From positions 2,852,001-2,916,000 of the forward strand of contig BCHX01000007.1 in assembly GCA_001599755.1 (NCBI GenBank): a stretch of DNA of 64,000 nucleotides, read 5' to 3'. The notes under the pieces were generated by a model. That model saw only the letters and a list, made by a program, of their open reading frames with translations. It had not been told where the DNA came from and did not search any database. This DNA comes from Gliomastix tumulicola (taxonomy: Eukaryota; Ascomycota; Sordariomycetes; Hypocreales; Bionectriaceae). Positions 22,610 through 34,797 of this stretch are shown here, one piece after another (position 1 is the first letter of the stretch; each line of letters opens with the position of its first letter). The translations under genes and the position numbers were made by a program.

Positions 22610-23847
22610 ATGAGCTTCGGCGACGCCAAACCCATGCCTCCTCCACAACGCCAGCCGCCGCAACAGCAGATGCACTACCCGCACTCGCAGCAACACCAGC
22701 AGCAACACCAGCAACAGGCACAACAACACCAGGCACCGCAGCATCAGGCACCGCAGCATCAGGCACAGCAGCAGCAGCTACACCAGCAACAGCTACAGCA
22801 GCAGCATCAGCATCAGCAGCATCAGCAGCAGCTCGCCATGAACGGCATTAACGGCGCTGGCATGGCCGTCGCCGGCGGGATGCCCGTGCCCACGCCGGCT
22901 GGCCACCAGGCCGAGCTGAACTACATCTACGGCATGGTCGAGGAGCTGAGCCGCCAGCTGGCCGAGAACCGCAAGGTGACGGAGGACATTGTCAGCGGGC
23001 TGGGGCGGGTGCGCAACCGAGCGCGGACGCAGAACCAGGGCAACGAGGAGGTCATCGACGCCGCGGCCGAAGACATCAACGGTACTCTCTCTCTCTCTCT
23101 CTCTCCCTACATCCCTCCTGTCCTATCTTGATCCTAAATACTGATTCGCGTGGTGAATGGCTAGCCCAGGAACAAAACATCGACGCCCTCATCTCCCTCC
23201 TCTCCGAATCCCTCGAAAAGGCCAAACACTCCCGCGACGCCAACGCCCAGCTCCTCTCCCAGTACGCCCAGGCCCTCGCCCTCATGCTCAAGCAGTTCCA
23301 CGAGTACAAGGCCCGGCACGTGGCCGACGTCTCGGCCTGGCACCGGTCCTACCGCGCGCAGCTCGACGAGGCGCGCCGCGAGAACTCGAAGCTGCGCGAG
23401 CAGATCTGGGAGATGCACGCGCACGCGGGCCGCGCAAACGAGTCGCTCAAGACGTTCCGGCGCAAGTACCACGAGGACGAGGCGCGGTGGCGGCGGCAGG
23501 TGGACGGCGTGGCCATGAGGCAGGAGCTGCGGTTCTGGAAGCGCATGGCGATGCCCGAGCTGGACGACGATGATACGTACTGGAGCGGGGATGACGATCT
23601 GATTGACGGCGCGGAGAAGGAGAGGCTGCGGGAGATGGAGCTGAGGGCGGCGCAGGAGCAGCAGCAGATGTTGGCCGAGGGCCAGGTGCAGGGCGAGGCG
23701 GGCGGTGAGGGCCCGCATGCCTCGCCGTTTCAGCAGATGGTCATGGGGGGCATTGCCATGCAGAGGGAGGATACAAGCCACCACGGTATGCCTGCGCCAC
23801 CACCGCGACCATTAAGTGCTGCCTCGAGCACGGGGTCGACGGGTTGA
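22610..23847 (+). CDS. Glutamine-rich coiled-coil protein of unknown function
   Basis: Exons 22610-23081 and 23165-23847 join to 384 residues. The ATG at 22610 follows an in-frame non-ATG stretch and gives MSFGDAKPMPPP. Residues about 10-80 are Gln/His/Pro-rich low complexity (QQHQQQ, QAPQHQAPQH). Residues about 100-270 are strongly helical with heptad character: AELNYIYGMVEELSRQLAEN, then IDALISLLSESLEKAKH, HEYKARHVADVSAWHRSY and RRENSKLREQIWEMHAH. An acidic patch DDDDTYWSGDDD follows, then a second short Gln/Glu helix and a disordered Pro/Ser tail. The intron starts with a CT microsatellite. No signal peptide or membrane helix. I do not recognise the family; it looks like a scaffold or complex subunit of Pezizomycotina. 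Its expression may depend on the GATA-type repeat upstream. Confidence 0.8.
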
Positions 23848-24225
23848 GGGGGGTACATGTTTGACGATACGCTTGAAGGGATGATGATCAGAACGGTCAG
23901 ACCATGCTTGTATATAAAATGCACAGGGATACCCGAGGATGTCTCGTGTTACTATTGTGGGACGTCCTTCTGGACTACGGTGTTGGGGGATACTGATTTA
24001 TGTTATATGGTATCATCTTTAGTTCATATTTAACTGGAAGCTTACGGATTGTGAACTCGATAGATGGGGCTGGAAAGCTCCGTGTGTACGCATTAGGTCC
24101 TGTAGCTCTTTATGGACCGTCATATCTTAGTAGCTTTTTACGCGATAATGCCGTGTTTGAGACGCGTCTGAAAAAGTCCATTACTCTCATCACAATTCTT
24201 TCCTTGGTGAAGCATTGGCAGCTTC
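23848..24225. other. Convergent intergenic region
   Basis: 378 bp between the stops of the coiled-coil gene and the UBR7-like gene. It is T/A-richer than the genes and holds no frame worth calling. Confidence 0.6.
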
Positions 24226-26060
24226 TCAATAGCCGCTCTGCTCCTGCCTATTGCTCGAGTCATCATCCCCTCCATCCCTCGCCGCCGCCTCTCCAGCCTT
24301 CTTGATCCCCTCCTCGTCACCTCGCAGCTTGGCAAAGTACGCCTTGATATCCTCTGCGCCTATAGCCTCGCCACTCTCGGCAAACTGCTGGAAGAAGGGC
24401 TTCAGCTTCTCCTTGAGATGGTTGTACGCCATGACACCCTCGATAGCGCGGACGCGGTCCACGTTGCGCAAAGCGGACTCGCCGCGCTCCAGCAGGCTGC
24501 CGCTCCCGTGCGTGGAACCGCCGTGCTGCGAGGCTTCGTCGGTCAGCGGTGGCTCGTAGACCTCTTCTTCCTCTAGAAGTTGAGGGTGGGGGTTGAGCTT
24601 GAGGTAGCACGACGAGCAGCGGCAGAACTTCTCGCGGAAGTTGGCCTTGAAGAAGAGAGAGAATGGCTCGTTGGGCAGCGGTGGCGCTGTCTCTGCGAGT
24701 TTGGGGAGCTTGCAGTCGGCGGCCCTGGCCTCAGCTGATGTAGACTCGGCGGCGGACTTTGACGCTGGTTCGTCGTTGGTCTTGTCGGCAGGCTGCTCTG
24801 TTGTCTCCTTAGGAGCCTCGTCGTCACTCTTAACGCGCTTGACTTCGCTCGTCTCCTCTGCATCGTCCTCAGCCTTGCGTTTCTTTGACGCTGTCTGGTC
24901 TGATGTCTCCTCTGCGGGCTGATTGTGGTTGAGCCTCACAGCAGGGAGGAAGCTCGGTGCGCCAGCGTAGGCTTTGATCCACGGGTTGGCATTGACGCAC
25001 TTATAGCAAACGAATCCGTCAAAGTCGTCCTCGTTAGGGAAACCTGGGGGCATGGGGGGCTCGTCGTCCTCATCATCGACAACGGCAGATTCATTTGCCC
25101 TCACTGCCAACTCGTTCGTCTGTGCTGCTGACTGGTTGGCAGCAGGCTGCTCGCCGTTTTCTCCCTTCACGGGGGTACCGTTGGGATCCTCTGCAATCGC
25201 GGCAAGGGTGCCGCTGCTGCGACCATTGGTCGCCTTCTTCGGCGTCTTCATCTTCTCAAACCACAGCGGCCCCATGCCGACCAAGCACCCCGGGTGATAC
25301 CAGTCCTCACCGCACCCGCCCGTCTCCTTGGTGCCCAGCCCCAGACACTGGAACATGGTCCCCTTCTGCTGGAACGGATCATAGTCGCACTCGCAGCCGC
25401 AGAAGCGGTTCCGGAAGTTCTGGTTGTACTTGTTGTTGGCGTCGGGCTCCTCCGAGTGCACGCCGCCGCGCGTGTTGGTCTCCGGGTTGGTGCGCAGGGT
25501 GCAGGGGCTCGTGGACGGAATGCGCGTGGTGCCGCAGTCGCAGGTGAAGTTGCGCTTCTGGAAGATCTCGACGAGCTCGTGCTCGCCGTGGCACTGGACC
25601 GAGCAGGCGTAGCACACGCCCGCGGGGGTCCAGTCGCCGCTGGCGGTAGGCGGAGGGTTGCACGTGAGGCAGGCGAAGACGTTCTGGCGGAGGGAGCCGA
25701 GGATCTTGGTGCATGTCTCGATGCTCTGGGGGATGTTAGCGAGATGAAATCGCGTTGATGTATATGCGCGCGATGGGTGGCGGCACGGTGGGATGGGATG
25801 AAAAACGCACGTATGGGAGAGCTTCGCGGGCGTCGGCTTCGAGGAGTTCTTGGTCGCGAATGAAACTGAGCCGAGCTGGATTAGATGCTGTACTCGACTG
25901 CGGTAGATGAAAAGGGGTATTTGGGGACTTACTCAGCCGCGGTCTGCGAATCGCCAGATTTCTGCGACTGCTGGGAGAAGCTGTTGCTGCGAGCAGCAGT
26001 GGTTGGAGCTTGCGCCGGAGCTTCGCCAGAGGCGACTTGCGCCGCTGAGCTGGACGCCAT
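24226..26060 (-). CDS. UBR7: UBR7-like E3 ubiquitin ligase (UBR box and PHD-type finger)
   Basis: Exons 26060-25933, 25865-25811 and 25725-24226 join to 560 residues. The UBR zinc domain (about residues 68-155) reads ACLTCNPPP, GVCYACSVQCHGEHELVEIF and NFTCDCGTT; it is the fold that recognises N-degrons. A PHD-type Cys/His cluster follows at about 165-235 (FCGCECDYDPFQQ, CGEDWYHPGCLVGM). A disordered charged middle holds an NLS-like SKKRKAEDD, and a last Cys-containing unit (FREKFCRCSSCYLKL) precedes the helical C-terminus. This is the architecture of human UBR7 and fission yeast Mlo2, nuclear proteins linked to histone H2B ubiquitination (family knowledge). The first ATG gives a disordered N-terminus; the second exon is only 55 nt. 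The gene is divergent from MCM2 and shares its promoter. Confidence 0.92.
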
Positions 26061-26584
26061 TTCGATGACAATTGGACGCGATTGATGGAAATTGACCGAC
26101 TATGGGCTGTACATGTAAAATGGGAGATGGGGGATGAGCGAAAAAGTGCAAAAATGCAACGTGGGTGATGGATGTAGGACAAGATGCGATGTGCTGATAA
26201 AGTGAGAAGCTCCAGTGGGCAACATCAACTAAACTTCACGTCACAGCAGGTCCGGGCTGACATAATTATCCGAGTTCAAGTCCGTCGCTTCCACCACAAA
26301 CACAGCCCAAGTCTTTATGTCATCCGCTCTGCAACCACTTTACGCGTCTCGCACAAATGGAGTCTAGCGCTACCACTTAACGCGTATCCGAGCGCGTCCT
26401 GATACGCGCTTCTTGGGCCTCCACAAAGAAAGCGCTTCAGGGATGGATTAATTCCTGTCCTGCCCGCCCTCAGCTTGGATTTCCCCTCATCATACCACAA
26501 TCCAAACAAGCGACTGCCACGGCAACGCATTTGAATTTCGTCTCCTCACCCATCGAAAGAGATAGACATACTAGATCAGTCACC
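26061..26584. promoter_or_regulatory. Divergent promoter of UBR7-like and MCM2 genes with MluI cell-cycle boxes
   Basis: ACGCGT occurs twice (26342-26347 and 26380-26385) and a near match ACGCGC once (26404-26409), about 175-245 bp before the MCM2 ATG. ACGCGT is the MCB element bound by the Swi4/Mbp1-type MBF complex that drives G1/S genes, and MCM2 is a classic target in yeasts. Whether the UBR7-like gene is also controlled is open. Confidence 0.6.
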
Positions 26585-29335
26585 ATGAGGTATGCTTCTC
26601 TTGTCTACAACTGTTCACCGCCCAGCTAACAAAGCCCAGCTCTCCTCTCCGGGACAACCCTTCGTCCGCCAACCGAGGGGCGCCCACTCGGACGAACCGC
26701 AAGCGATCCAGAACCACGGAGGGCGATGCCTCATCCGTAGGCATCGCTTCGAGTCCTATGCCCTCTTCTCCCCCCGACGGCTTCAACATTGCCCACGGCG
26801 GCGACGATGACGAGGACGAGGTCGACGAGGAGCGTGAGATCCAAGATGACATTGACGACCTCGACGAGCTGGCCGATGACGATGTCGATCTGTTCAGAGA
26901 AGGCTACGAGGCCGACTACGTAGCCCGCGAGGACGACACATACGAGGGCATCGGCCTGGACGATGACGGGGACTATGGCGACATGGACCTCGCCGACAGG
27001 CGCCAGCTCGAGGCGCAGCTAAACAGGCGAGATAGAGAGGTCGCTCGCCGGCAGCGCATCCCTGCTGCCTTTCTCCCTGGTGACGACGATGATGGCGATA
27101 TTGACCTGACGGCTCAACCGCGCCGCCGTCGCCATCACTACGATGAGGACCCAGACGATATGATGGACGGCGACATCATGGACGAGGAGCTCTCCCTCGA
27201 GGCCCTCGGCGATGTCAAGGCGTCCAACCTCACTGAGTGGGTGTCACAACAGGCCGTCCAGCGCACCATCAAGCGCGAGTTCAAGGCCTTCCTCACCTCG
27301 TACACCGACTCGTCTGGCAACTCTGTCTACGGCAACCGCATCCGCACCCTCGGTGAGATCAACGCTGAGTCTCTCGAGGTCTCGTACGAGCACCTCTCCG
27401 AGAGCAAGGCCATCCTTGCTTACTTCCTGGCCAACGCCCCCGCCGAGATGATCAAGCTCTTTGACGAGGTCGCCATGGACGTCGTTCTCCTGCACTACCC
27501 CGACTACGAGCGCATTCACTCCGAGATTCACGTGCGCATCTTTGACCTGCCTGTCCACTACACGCTGCGGCAGCTCCGCCAGTCTCACCTCAACTGCCTC
27601 GTCCGCGTCAGCGGTGTCGTCACCCGTCGATCTGGCGTCTTCCCGCAGCTCAAGTACGTCAAGTTTGACTGCACCAAGTGCGGCGTCACGCTGGGTCCGT
27701 TCCAGCAGGAGTCGAACGTCGAGGTCAAGATCTCGTACTGCCAGAACTGCCAGTCGCGCGGTCCCTTCACTCTCAATTCGGAGAAGACCGTCTACCGCAA
27801 CTACCAGAAGCTCACTCTTCAGGAGTCGCCCGGAACTGTCCCCGCTGGTCGTCTGCCCCGTCAGAGGGAAGTCATCCTCCTCTGGGATCTCATCGACAAG
27901 GCCAAGCCTGGTGAGGAGATTGAGGTCACTGGAATCTACCGAAACAACTACGACGCGCAGCTCAACAACCGCAACGGCTTCCCCGTTTTCGCGACGATCC
28001 TCGAGGCCAACAATGTCATCAAGTCCCACGACCAGCTGGCTGGTTTCCGTCTCACCGAGGAGGACGAGCACGAGATCCGCAAGCTCTCCAGGGACCCTGG
28101 CATTGTGGACAAGATCATCAGCTCGATGGCGCCCAGTATCTACGGTCACACCGACATCAAGACGGCCGTGGCACTGTCGCTCTTTGGCGGTGTGGCCAAG
28201 GTCACAAAGGGCTCTCACCACGTCCGCGGCGACATCAATGTCCTACTACTCGGTGACCCGGGAACGGCCAAGTCGCAGATCCTCAAGTACGTCGAGAAGA
28301 CGGCGCACCGTGCCGTCTTTGCTACGGGTCAGGGTGCCAGTGCGGTCGGTCTCACGGCTAGTGTCCGTCGAGACCCTCTAACCAGCGAGTGGACGCTGGA
28401 AGGCGGCGCCCTGGTGCTGGCCGACCGCGGCACATGTCTCATTGACGAGTTCGACAAGATGAACGACCAGGACCGGACATCGATCCACGAGGCCATGGAG
28501 CAGCAGACCATCTCCATCTCCAAGGCCGGTATCGTCACAACACTCCAGGCACGATGCGGCATCATCGCCGCCGCCAACCCCATTGGCGGACGGTACAACT
28601 CTACGATCCCCTTCTCCTCCAACGTCCAGCTCACCGAGCCCATCCTGTCCCGTTTCGACGTCCTCTGCGTCGTGCGCGACACGGTCGAGCCCGAGGAGGA
28701 CGAGCGTCTAGCGCGGTTCATCGTAGGCTCGCACAGCCGCAGCCACCCGCAGTCCCAGTCCCAGTCGCAGCCGCAGACGAACCAGGACTCCATGGAGGTG
28801 GAGCACGAGTCCCAGGACGCCGAGACCCAAGCGACGTCTGGTTCCAGAGCCGCCGGCAAGAAGAAGGAGGGCGAGATTCCACAGGAGCTGCTCCGAAAGT
28901 ACATTCTCTACGCTCGGGACCGATGCAGCCCCAAGCTGTACCACATGGACGAGGACAAGGTTGCGCGTCTATTTGCTGACATGCGTCGGGAGTCCTTGGC
29001 TACGGGGGCCTATCCTATCACAGTACGTTTTCCCATTCCGTCGTAGGGCATTTTCGTGTCATTTTCACTGACTCCTATAGGTCCGTCATCTGGAAGCCAT
29101 CATCCGCATCAGCGAGGCGTTCTGCAGAATGCGCCTGTCGGAGTATTGCTCAGCCCAAGACATTGATCGCGCGATCGCAGTGACGGTGGACAGCTTCGTG
29201 GGCAGCCAGAAGGTCAGCTGCAAGAAGGCTCTAGCACGGGCATTCGCCAAGTACACGCTAGCGAGGCCGGGACAGGGACAGGGATACAGCAGGGGCCAGA
29301 CCAGCCAGAGGAGGCCGGCGGCTGTGATGGGGTAA
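26585..29335 (+). CDS. mcm2: MCM2, subunit of the MCM2-7 replicative helicase
   Basis: Exons 26585-26589, 26640-29022 and 29081-29335 join to 880 residues, close to yeast Mcm2 (868). The first coding exon is only 5 nt; splicing completes ATG AGC. The acidic N-terminus (about 55-130) is the typical Mcm2 histone-binding type region. Four cysteines of the zinc finger are at about 346, 349, 368 and 371 (DCTKCGVTLG, CQNCQSRGPF). The AAA+ core has Walker A GDPGTAKSQ at about 540, Walker B CLIDEFDKM and the arginine finger SRFD. The signature NPIGGRYNS plus LCVVRDTVEPEEDERLARF separates MCM2 from its paralogues. The protein is nuclear and unwinds DNA at origins. A Gln/Ser-rich insert (about 700-740) interrupts the C-terminal part. 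Two MCB boxes lie upstream. Confidence 0.97.
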
Positions 29336-31314
29336 GCGAGGAAGCGGCGGCCCTGCACTCTTTCTCCCACTGCGAGAGAGGGGTGGCGAGTGTGTGTCGG
29401 CGATGTGTCATGACGGGTTTAATGATGGAGGAACGCAATGGGATGGAGGGGAGCTTGGGGAACACGTGTGATGAATTTCTGCTGCCATTTGGTACCGATT
29501 GAATTGAATCTGGGTTCTTTCTCTTTCAGCCGTGGACTTCCTCCCGCGGCCAAGCTTTGTGGCTCCCGGTGTCAAATGAGGCTGGATATAAATAGACGGC
29601 CCGAGCTGGCATTCCTTTTCCTTTTGTTCGGGAACTAGCCAGCTCACAGTGAGGGGAAGGGTTCACCGTCTCTATCTCTCCATCTACCAATCTGCTCTCA
29701 GTTCCGACCCCCGCTCCGTCTCACTCATCTCCAGCACGTCATGTAAGCCGTGCCGCATTCTGCTTCTGCTTCTGGGAGCCCATCCGGCAGCAACCTGTGC
29801 AGGTTCAGGTGAGTGTCCTGCTGCACAATCCTTGTCTGAACCACTCTGACCACATCTTAGCGTGCTCGCCTTGCAGCCGAACCCTGCAATGATAAATGTA
29901 CATGCATACATCCAAAAGTGAAAGAAAGCAAGCAAGCAAGCAATAATGGATGGATGGATGGATCTTATATATAGAACGCCGACGCTACTGACGCATGTTG
30001 GTTCCGCTACAGTTTCCCGCTCATTCAGCAGCGCGAATGCCCAGCCATTCCGAAATTTGAACCCCCCTCATCTGATGTTTCTTATTGCGATCGCTGGGGG
30101 TTTTCATTTTCTTTCTGGGCGGGAGGTTCAGGCAAGGCTCGGATAAGTCGCCGATCTGTGCAGAGCAGCTGAACTCTCGACTGAGACTTGCGTGATACAG
30201 CGACTTACTGTCAGCTGTTGATAAGGATGATGGACTGGGTTCCGGCATGCTTCGGACAAGGCTCGGGGATTCCGTGTTACACGATGCTAATCCCCAACCA
30301 TCAAGCAAACTGGAACAAGTGGGAAGAAAGAAAAGACGCAGTCGTCATCATCCTCACCACCACCACCACCACCACCACCACCACCACCACCGTTCTTCCC
30401 CTCCCCTCCATTAGAGACAGGATATGGATGCCAAGTCCGGAGGAGCGCAGCCAGAGACAGACACACTGGCGGGACAAAGCCTCACCGACAAGAGCCGTCC
30501 AAGCTTCTCACTATGGTTCTTTTCGCTATTCCTGTCCCAGACTGCCCACTCCTCCCTCGCAGGAAAAAAGTGCGAGACATGCATCTTCTAGCGTGGTCTC
30601 GTTCCGGGCATGCAGGTCGCTAGTCAGTTTGCCTTGCATCTTTTTCGCCTCCCTCCCTCCCCTCCCCTCCCATCCCTCTCTGCTCATCATGTAATGGAGG
30701 CTCAAACTGTTGGGGCGCTTCGCTCTAGCACACGCATAGGCGCCCTGTTGAAAATAATCCGTCGGGGGAGTGAGGTCTTCCCCTCCCCGCTTCCTAGGCC
30801 TGGAACAGCTGGCAAGAGGCATGCAGTCTGCAGTCTGCATCCATACTTAGATCAGCGCTCGTCGGGGTGTGTATGGGGCTCTCTGGAGGTAAAAATGTCC
30901 CAGCTGGTATAGCTTGCCGATCGTCAGCCCTGTGTCTCTGGCGTTGCTTATCTTGCGGCCGTGCTGGGACTATATCCTGGCCCCCGTCCCCCCTCGTGTC
31001 GAGGTAGCATCGGTTTGATCTTCTTTCTCTTTTCTTGGACAAGTAAACTAGAACTGGACAGTGCCTCTGCTCGGTTGTCGGATACGCTTGGGCTTGTTTC
31101 TTGGCCCCTATCTGATCGGCACAGGTTTATCCATACTATACGCAAGTTCCCTTTGTTCGGTGCAGTGGCAACTTGAAGACATTCGCTGCTCTCTACCTGC
31201 CTATCTTCTTCCACTTCTCTTCTGTCCTCCTTCTATGCCCTCCCTCTCGTCCCCGTGATACCCATCACAGAGAGGGAAACACACAAAACACACACACACA
31301 CGCACAAGGAAACA
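29336..31314. other. Intergenic region with microsatellites
   Basis: No supported gene in 2 kb. It includes AAGC and ATGG repeats (about 29930-29963), a CAC run (30355-30391) and a CA-rich stretch just before the next gene (31280-31310). The last 300 bp are pyrimidine-rich and probably the 5' leader of the membrane protein gene. Confidence 0.55.
30355..30391. repeat. CAC microsatellite (about 12 units)
   Basis: A pure run of CAC units in the gene-free region between MCM2 and the membrane protein gene. Confidence 0.9.
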
Positions 31315-34300
31315 ATGACAGAACCCCTCAACCCCGTCCCGGAGAACCCCCAGCAACACACCACCATCTCCCCTCCGTTCTCACCCACGGCACGCCGTAG
31401 CGCCGGAGGAGGAGGAGGAGGAGGCATCTCGCCCATCAAGGACTTCTCCCCGCACACGTATCTTCGCCGCCTAGGCGGCTACCAGCCCATGAACGGCGAG
31501 CACCAGGACATGGTCGACATGGAGCTGGAGGACACGCACAGGATGCAGTCTCCCCCGCTGCTGCCCGCGTCTCCTCCCCCTCCTCCCGCCGCCCATCCAC
31601 AGTCGCCACCGCCGGGATCCGGGCTGGGCATCTCGCTGCACAGCCGGACGGGCTCTTTCAACCGCGTGCCCGTCGGCGCGCGGAAGCGGACGCCGAGTGT
31701 CACGGCTGCGAGCTCGCCGGCGACGCCGAGGTCTTTCCACGGTCTCCTGGGCAGCCCCGGGATCGAGGAGACGATCTGGGAGACGCAGGATCTCGCGGAC
31801 GGGCAGCAGGAGCAGCAGCAGGAGCAGCAGCAGCAGCAGAAGGGCGTGTCCTGGACGGCGGAATCGACGCCTGCAATTGGGCCGGAGAGTCCAAGACAGA
31901 CACCGAGAAACAACAAGAAGAAAACAGCGTCGAGTCCGCTGGCGAAGCTGTTCAGCGCCAGATGGTCGTATTCGCGGAAGAGACAGGCGAGCGTCGGCGT
32001 GGCCAGCATCAGCACGCCGTCGTCGTCGTCGTCGCCAGACATGGACTTTGACGACATCAGCTCTGAGGACGACTCCTTTGACGACGAGAAGTTCTACAAG
32101 GGATTCTGTAAGCACTCTCCCGTCTCTTCTTCATTACAAGCACAGCATGATACTGACGAGTGACAGCCTCGCCCCCCAGCTACTGTGAATCGAGAGGCGA
32201 CATCTACACCCGCCGCACTAGCTGGCTCTCCATCACCATCTTCGTCCTCTCCATCTACTCGACCGTCCTCAGCGCCATCTGGTTCATCGTCGCCATCGTC
32301 CAGCCTCGCTGGGGCCGTGGCATCTCCTCCCGCCACGGACTTCATCCTTCCACGGCCACGACAGTCACCGCGCTCGTGGCCAAGACCATCGAGATGACCT
32401 TCGTCACCGTCTTCATCTCCTTCCTCGGGCAGCTGCTCACGCGCAGGGCCATCACGCGCGGCGCCAAGGGTATGACGCTCGCCGAGATGACGATGCGCAA
32501 CTGGGTCATCCAGCCGGGCTCGCTCATCACGCACGGCGAGACGCTGCCGACTGCCGGCCTCACCGTGTGCGGGATGCTCGCCCTGACGGCTACCGTGGCA
32601 GCGACTTTCTATACCACGGCGTCAGATGCCATGGTCGCGCCCAAGATCAAGGACGGGAAGTGGGAGCCAGCCATCCTCGAGGGTCATGTGCGCTCGTCCT
32701 ACGCCAACGTGAAGTACGCGGCTGCGCAGTGCGCGAGTCTGACAGACGTGGATGAGGAGGAGGCGTCCAACTCGTGCATGGCCGTGCAGTTCTCGGGCCA
32801 GTCGTACCGCAACCTGATGAACTTCATGGCATCCTGGTCCTCCATCCACGACAATGCCACGGATGCGCCTACCGATCTCCGTGAGCGACCAGCGGGCACG
32901 ACGCTGCTGTTCGACAACACGACGATGCGCGCCTCCTGGATCGAGACGCACACGTCCAACGTCACGCAACTCTCCGAGGAGGACATCTACGGCGGCCGCA
33001 TCATCAACAACGTGTCCATGGCGATGCCGCATCCGGGAGTCTATCAGGCAGCCACGGCCCCTCACAACGGCATCCTGCAGCCGGACGATCTGTCCGGCGT
33101 GGGTGAGTACTCGATCCGTGCGGGTGTTGTCTCGCCGACGATCAATGTCATGTGCGTCAACATGGACGAGGACGAGCTGGCGCCCCTGGTCTACACGAAA
33201 TGGAGGCACGCGAACGTCACCAAGGTGCACGACACGGACCTCGATACGGGACACGCCGGATGGATGGACGAGGTGCCCAGGCATAATCCTGCCGATGAGG
33301 GCGTCGTGTGGCTGAACCGGACGGACGTGGACCATATCTTCCGCTGGGGGCCCGAATACAAGCGCCGGCCTCCGGTCTTCCAGTTGGTGAGTTACCTCCC
33401 TTTTCCAACAACATGTCTATATGTATGTATAGGTCGATTAGTACTAATATGGCTTTCCAGCTCCCCGGGGACTACAACATGCTCACCAACTCGACCGTCT
33501 TCGCCTCCGACTCCATCTACATGCTCGGCAAGAACCCGGCCATGACCAACTACACCCTCTGCGAGCTCAAGTCGTGGGTCTCGCCCAACTGCTCGACGCG
33601 CTTCGACATCTCGGGCATCACGGGGGCCTCGATGCGCGCGCACTGCGAGGACCCGAACGACGAGGACAGCTACCTGCGTTCGCACACCTCTGACACTGAG
33701 TGGGCGCGTCCTCCCACCGACTGGAAGGTGAGCAGCCCCCTATCTTACCCCTTCCCCTATCTCACCTCTCCCGTCTGTCTCCCCTCTTGACTCTGACTAA
33801 CAACCCCCCCCAGTGGTTCGCCGACTCGTGGCGCCTGTCCATGGACCTCAACGGCGGCGCCAACTTCGCCAACGCCTCCAACGCCCGCATCATCACCCAG
33901 CTCGCCCTCACCGAGCCCACCCTCTCCCCGCTCCTCCCCAGCATGGCCGAGGCCCTCGCCGTCTACGCCTCCTCCACGCTCGTCACGGGCGCCATCGACA
34001 CCCCCTTTGCCCACTTCTGGCCCTACAACCGCGCGACCCTCGACGCCCCCGGCCCCCTGCACGCCTTCAACGCCACGGTCCGCACGCAGCAGTACACCTC
34101 GGGCCACGTCGCCGCCTGGCAGACCGTCTTCTACGTCGTGCTGGCGCTCGTGCTGGGCATCAACGTCTTTTGTCTCGTGTACTTTGTCGCGCGGTCCGGG
34201 CTCGTGACCGACTTCACCGAGCCGCAGAATATCTTCGCCTTGGCCGTGAACAGCCCCCCCAGCGTCCAGATGAAGGGGTCCTGTGGCGCGGGCCCCGAGA

Positions 34301-34569
34301 AGAGAGATCTCGTTGTTCCCTGGCGCGTGGCGTATGCACCGAGTGCGCACCACTTCTTCTTCGAGGAGGCTAACGACCGACCTTGGAAGGGGAAGTATGC
34401 CATGGATCGGTATAACCCGGCCCGGGGACATGATGACGGTCACGGACATGGCCATCACGGGCACAGTCATAGTCACAGTCACAGCCACAGCCATGTTTCT
34501 GCCTTGGAGGCGCAGGAGCCCCGGAGCACAAGTTACAAGAGACTGAGCTCGGGGCATGGCTGGATGTAA
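31315..34569 (+). CDS. Receptor-like four-helix membrane protein with glycosylated loop and His-rich tail
   Basis: Exons 31315-32107, 32167-33386, 33461-33727 and 33814-34569 join to 1011 residues. Residues 1-265 are disordered, with Pro and Gln runs. Four hydrophobic helices are visible at about 284-311, 329-354, 393-417 and 863-886. Between helices 3 and 4 lies a loop of about 445 residues with at least eleven N-glycosylation sequons (such as NATD, NTTM, NVTQ, NVSM, NRTD, NSTV, NYTL, NCST, NATV) and several cysteines, so it is almost surely outside the cell. The C-terminal tail, then cytosolic, holds a striking Gly/His/Ser run (HGHGHHGHSHSHSHSHSH, about residues 970-988) of metal-binding type. 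I recognise the general type from other Pezizomycotina as uncharacterised multi-pass proteins, but no named family. A sensor or surface scaffold role is inference. It converges with the calpain gene 228 bp downstream. Confidence 0.88.
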
Positions 34570-34797
34570 TCCAAAAAAGAAAGAAAGAAAGAAAAAAAAA
34601 ACCTGTAAGAACGAGGCTCTGAATGAAGCCTCATGGATAATAGTCTAGGATAGAATGTCGAGTAGGATACCCCAAGTAATGATATCGTAATGGAACCAAT
34701 ACCACACAAGCCAGGATGATACCTCTACCACCTAGTGATACTCTCCAACTTCCAACTACTAGTAGGTATTCAAAAAACAGAGAGAACTGTTTCTAGG

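Noticed and set aside
27244..28221. 325-codon minus-strand open frame
   Set aside because: Antisense of MCM2 exon 2; no family features.
26758..29046. MCM4 as identity for the helicase gene
   Set aside because: The zinc finger type, NPIGGRYNS and LCVVRDTVEPEEDERLARF segments are MCM2 signatures.
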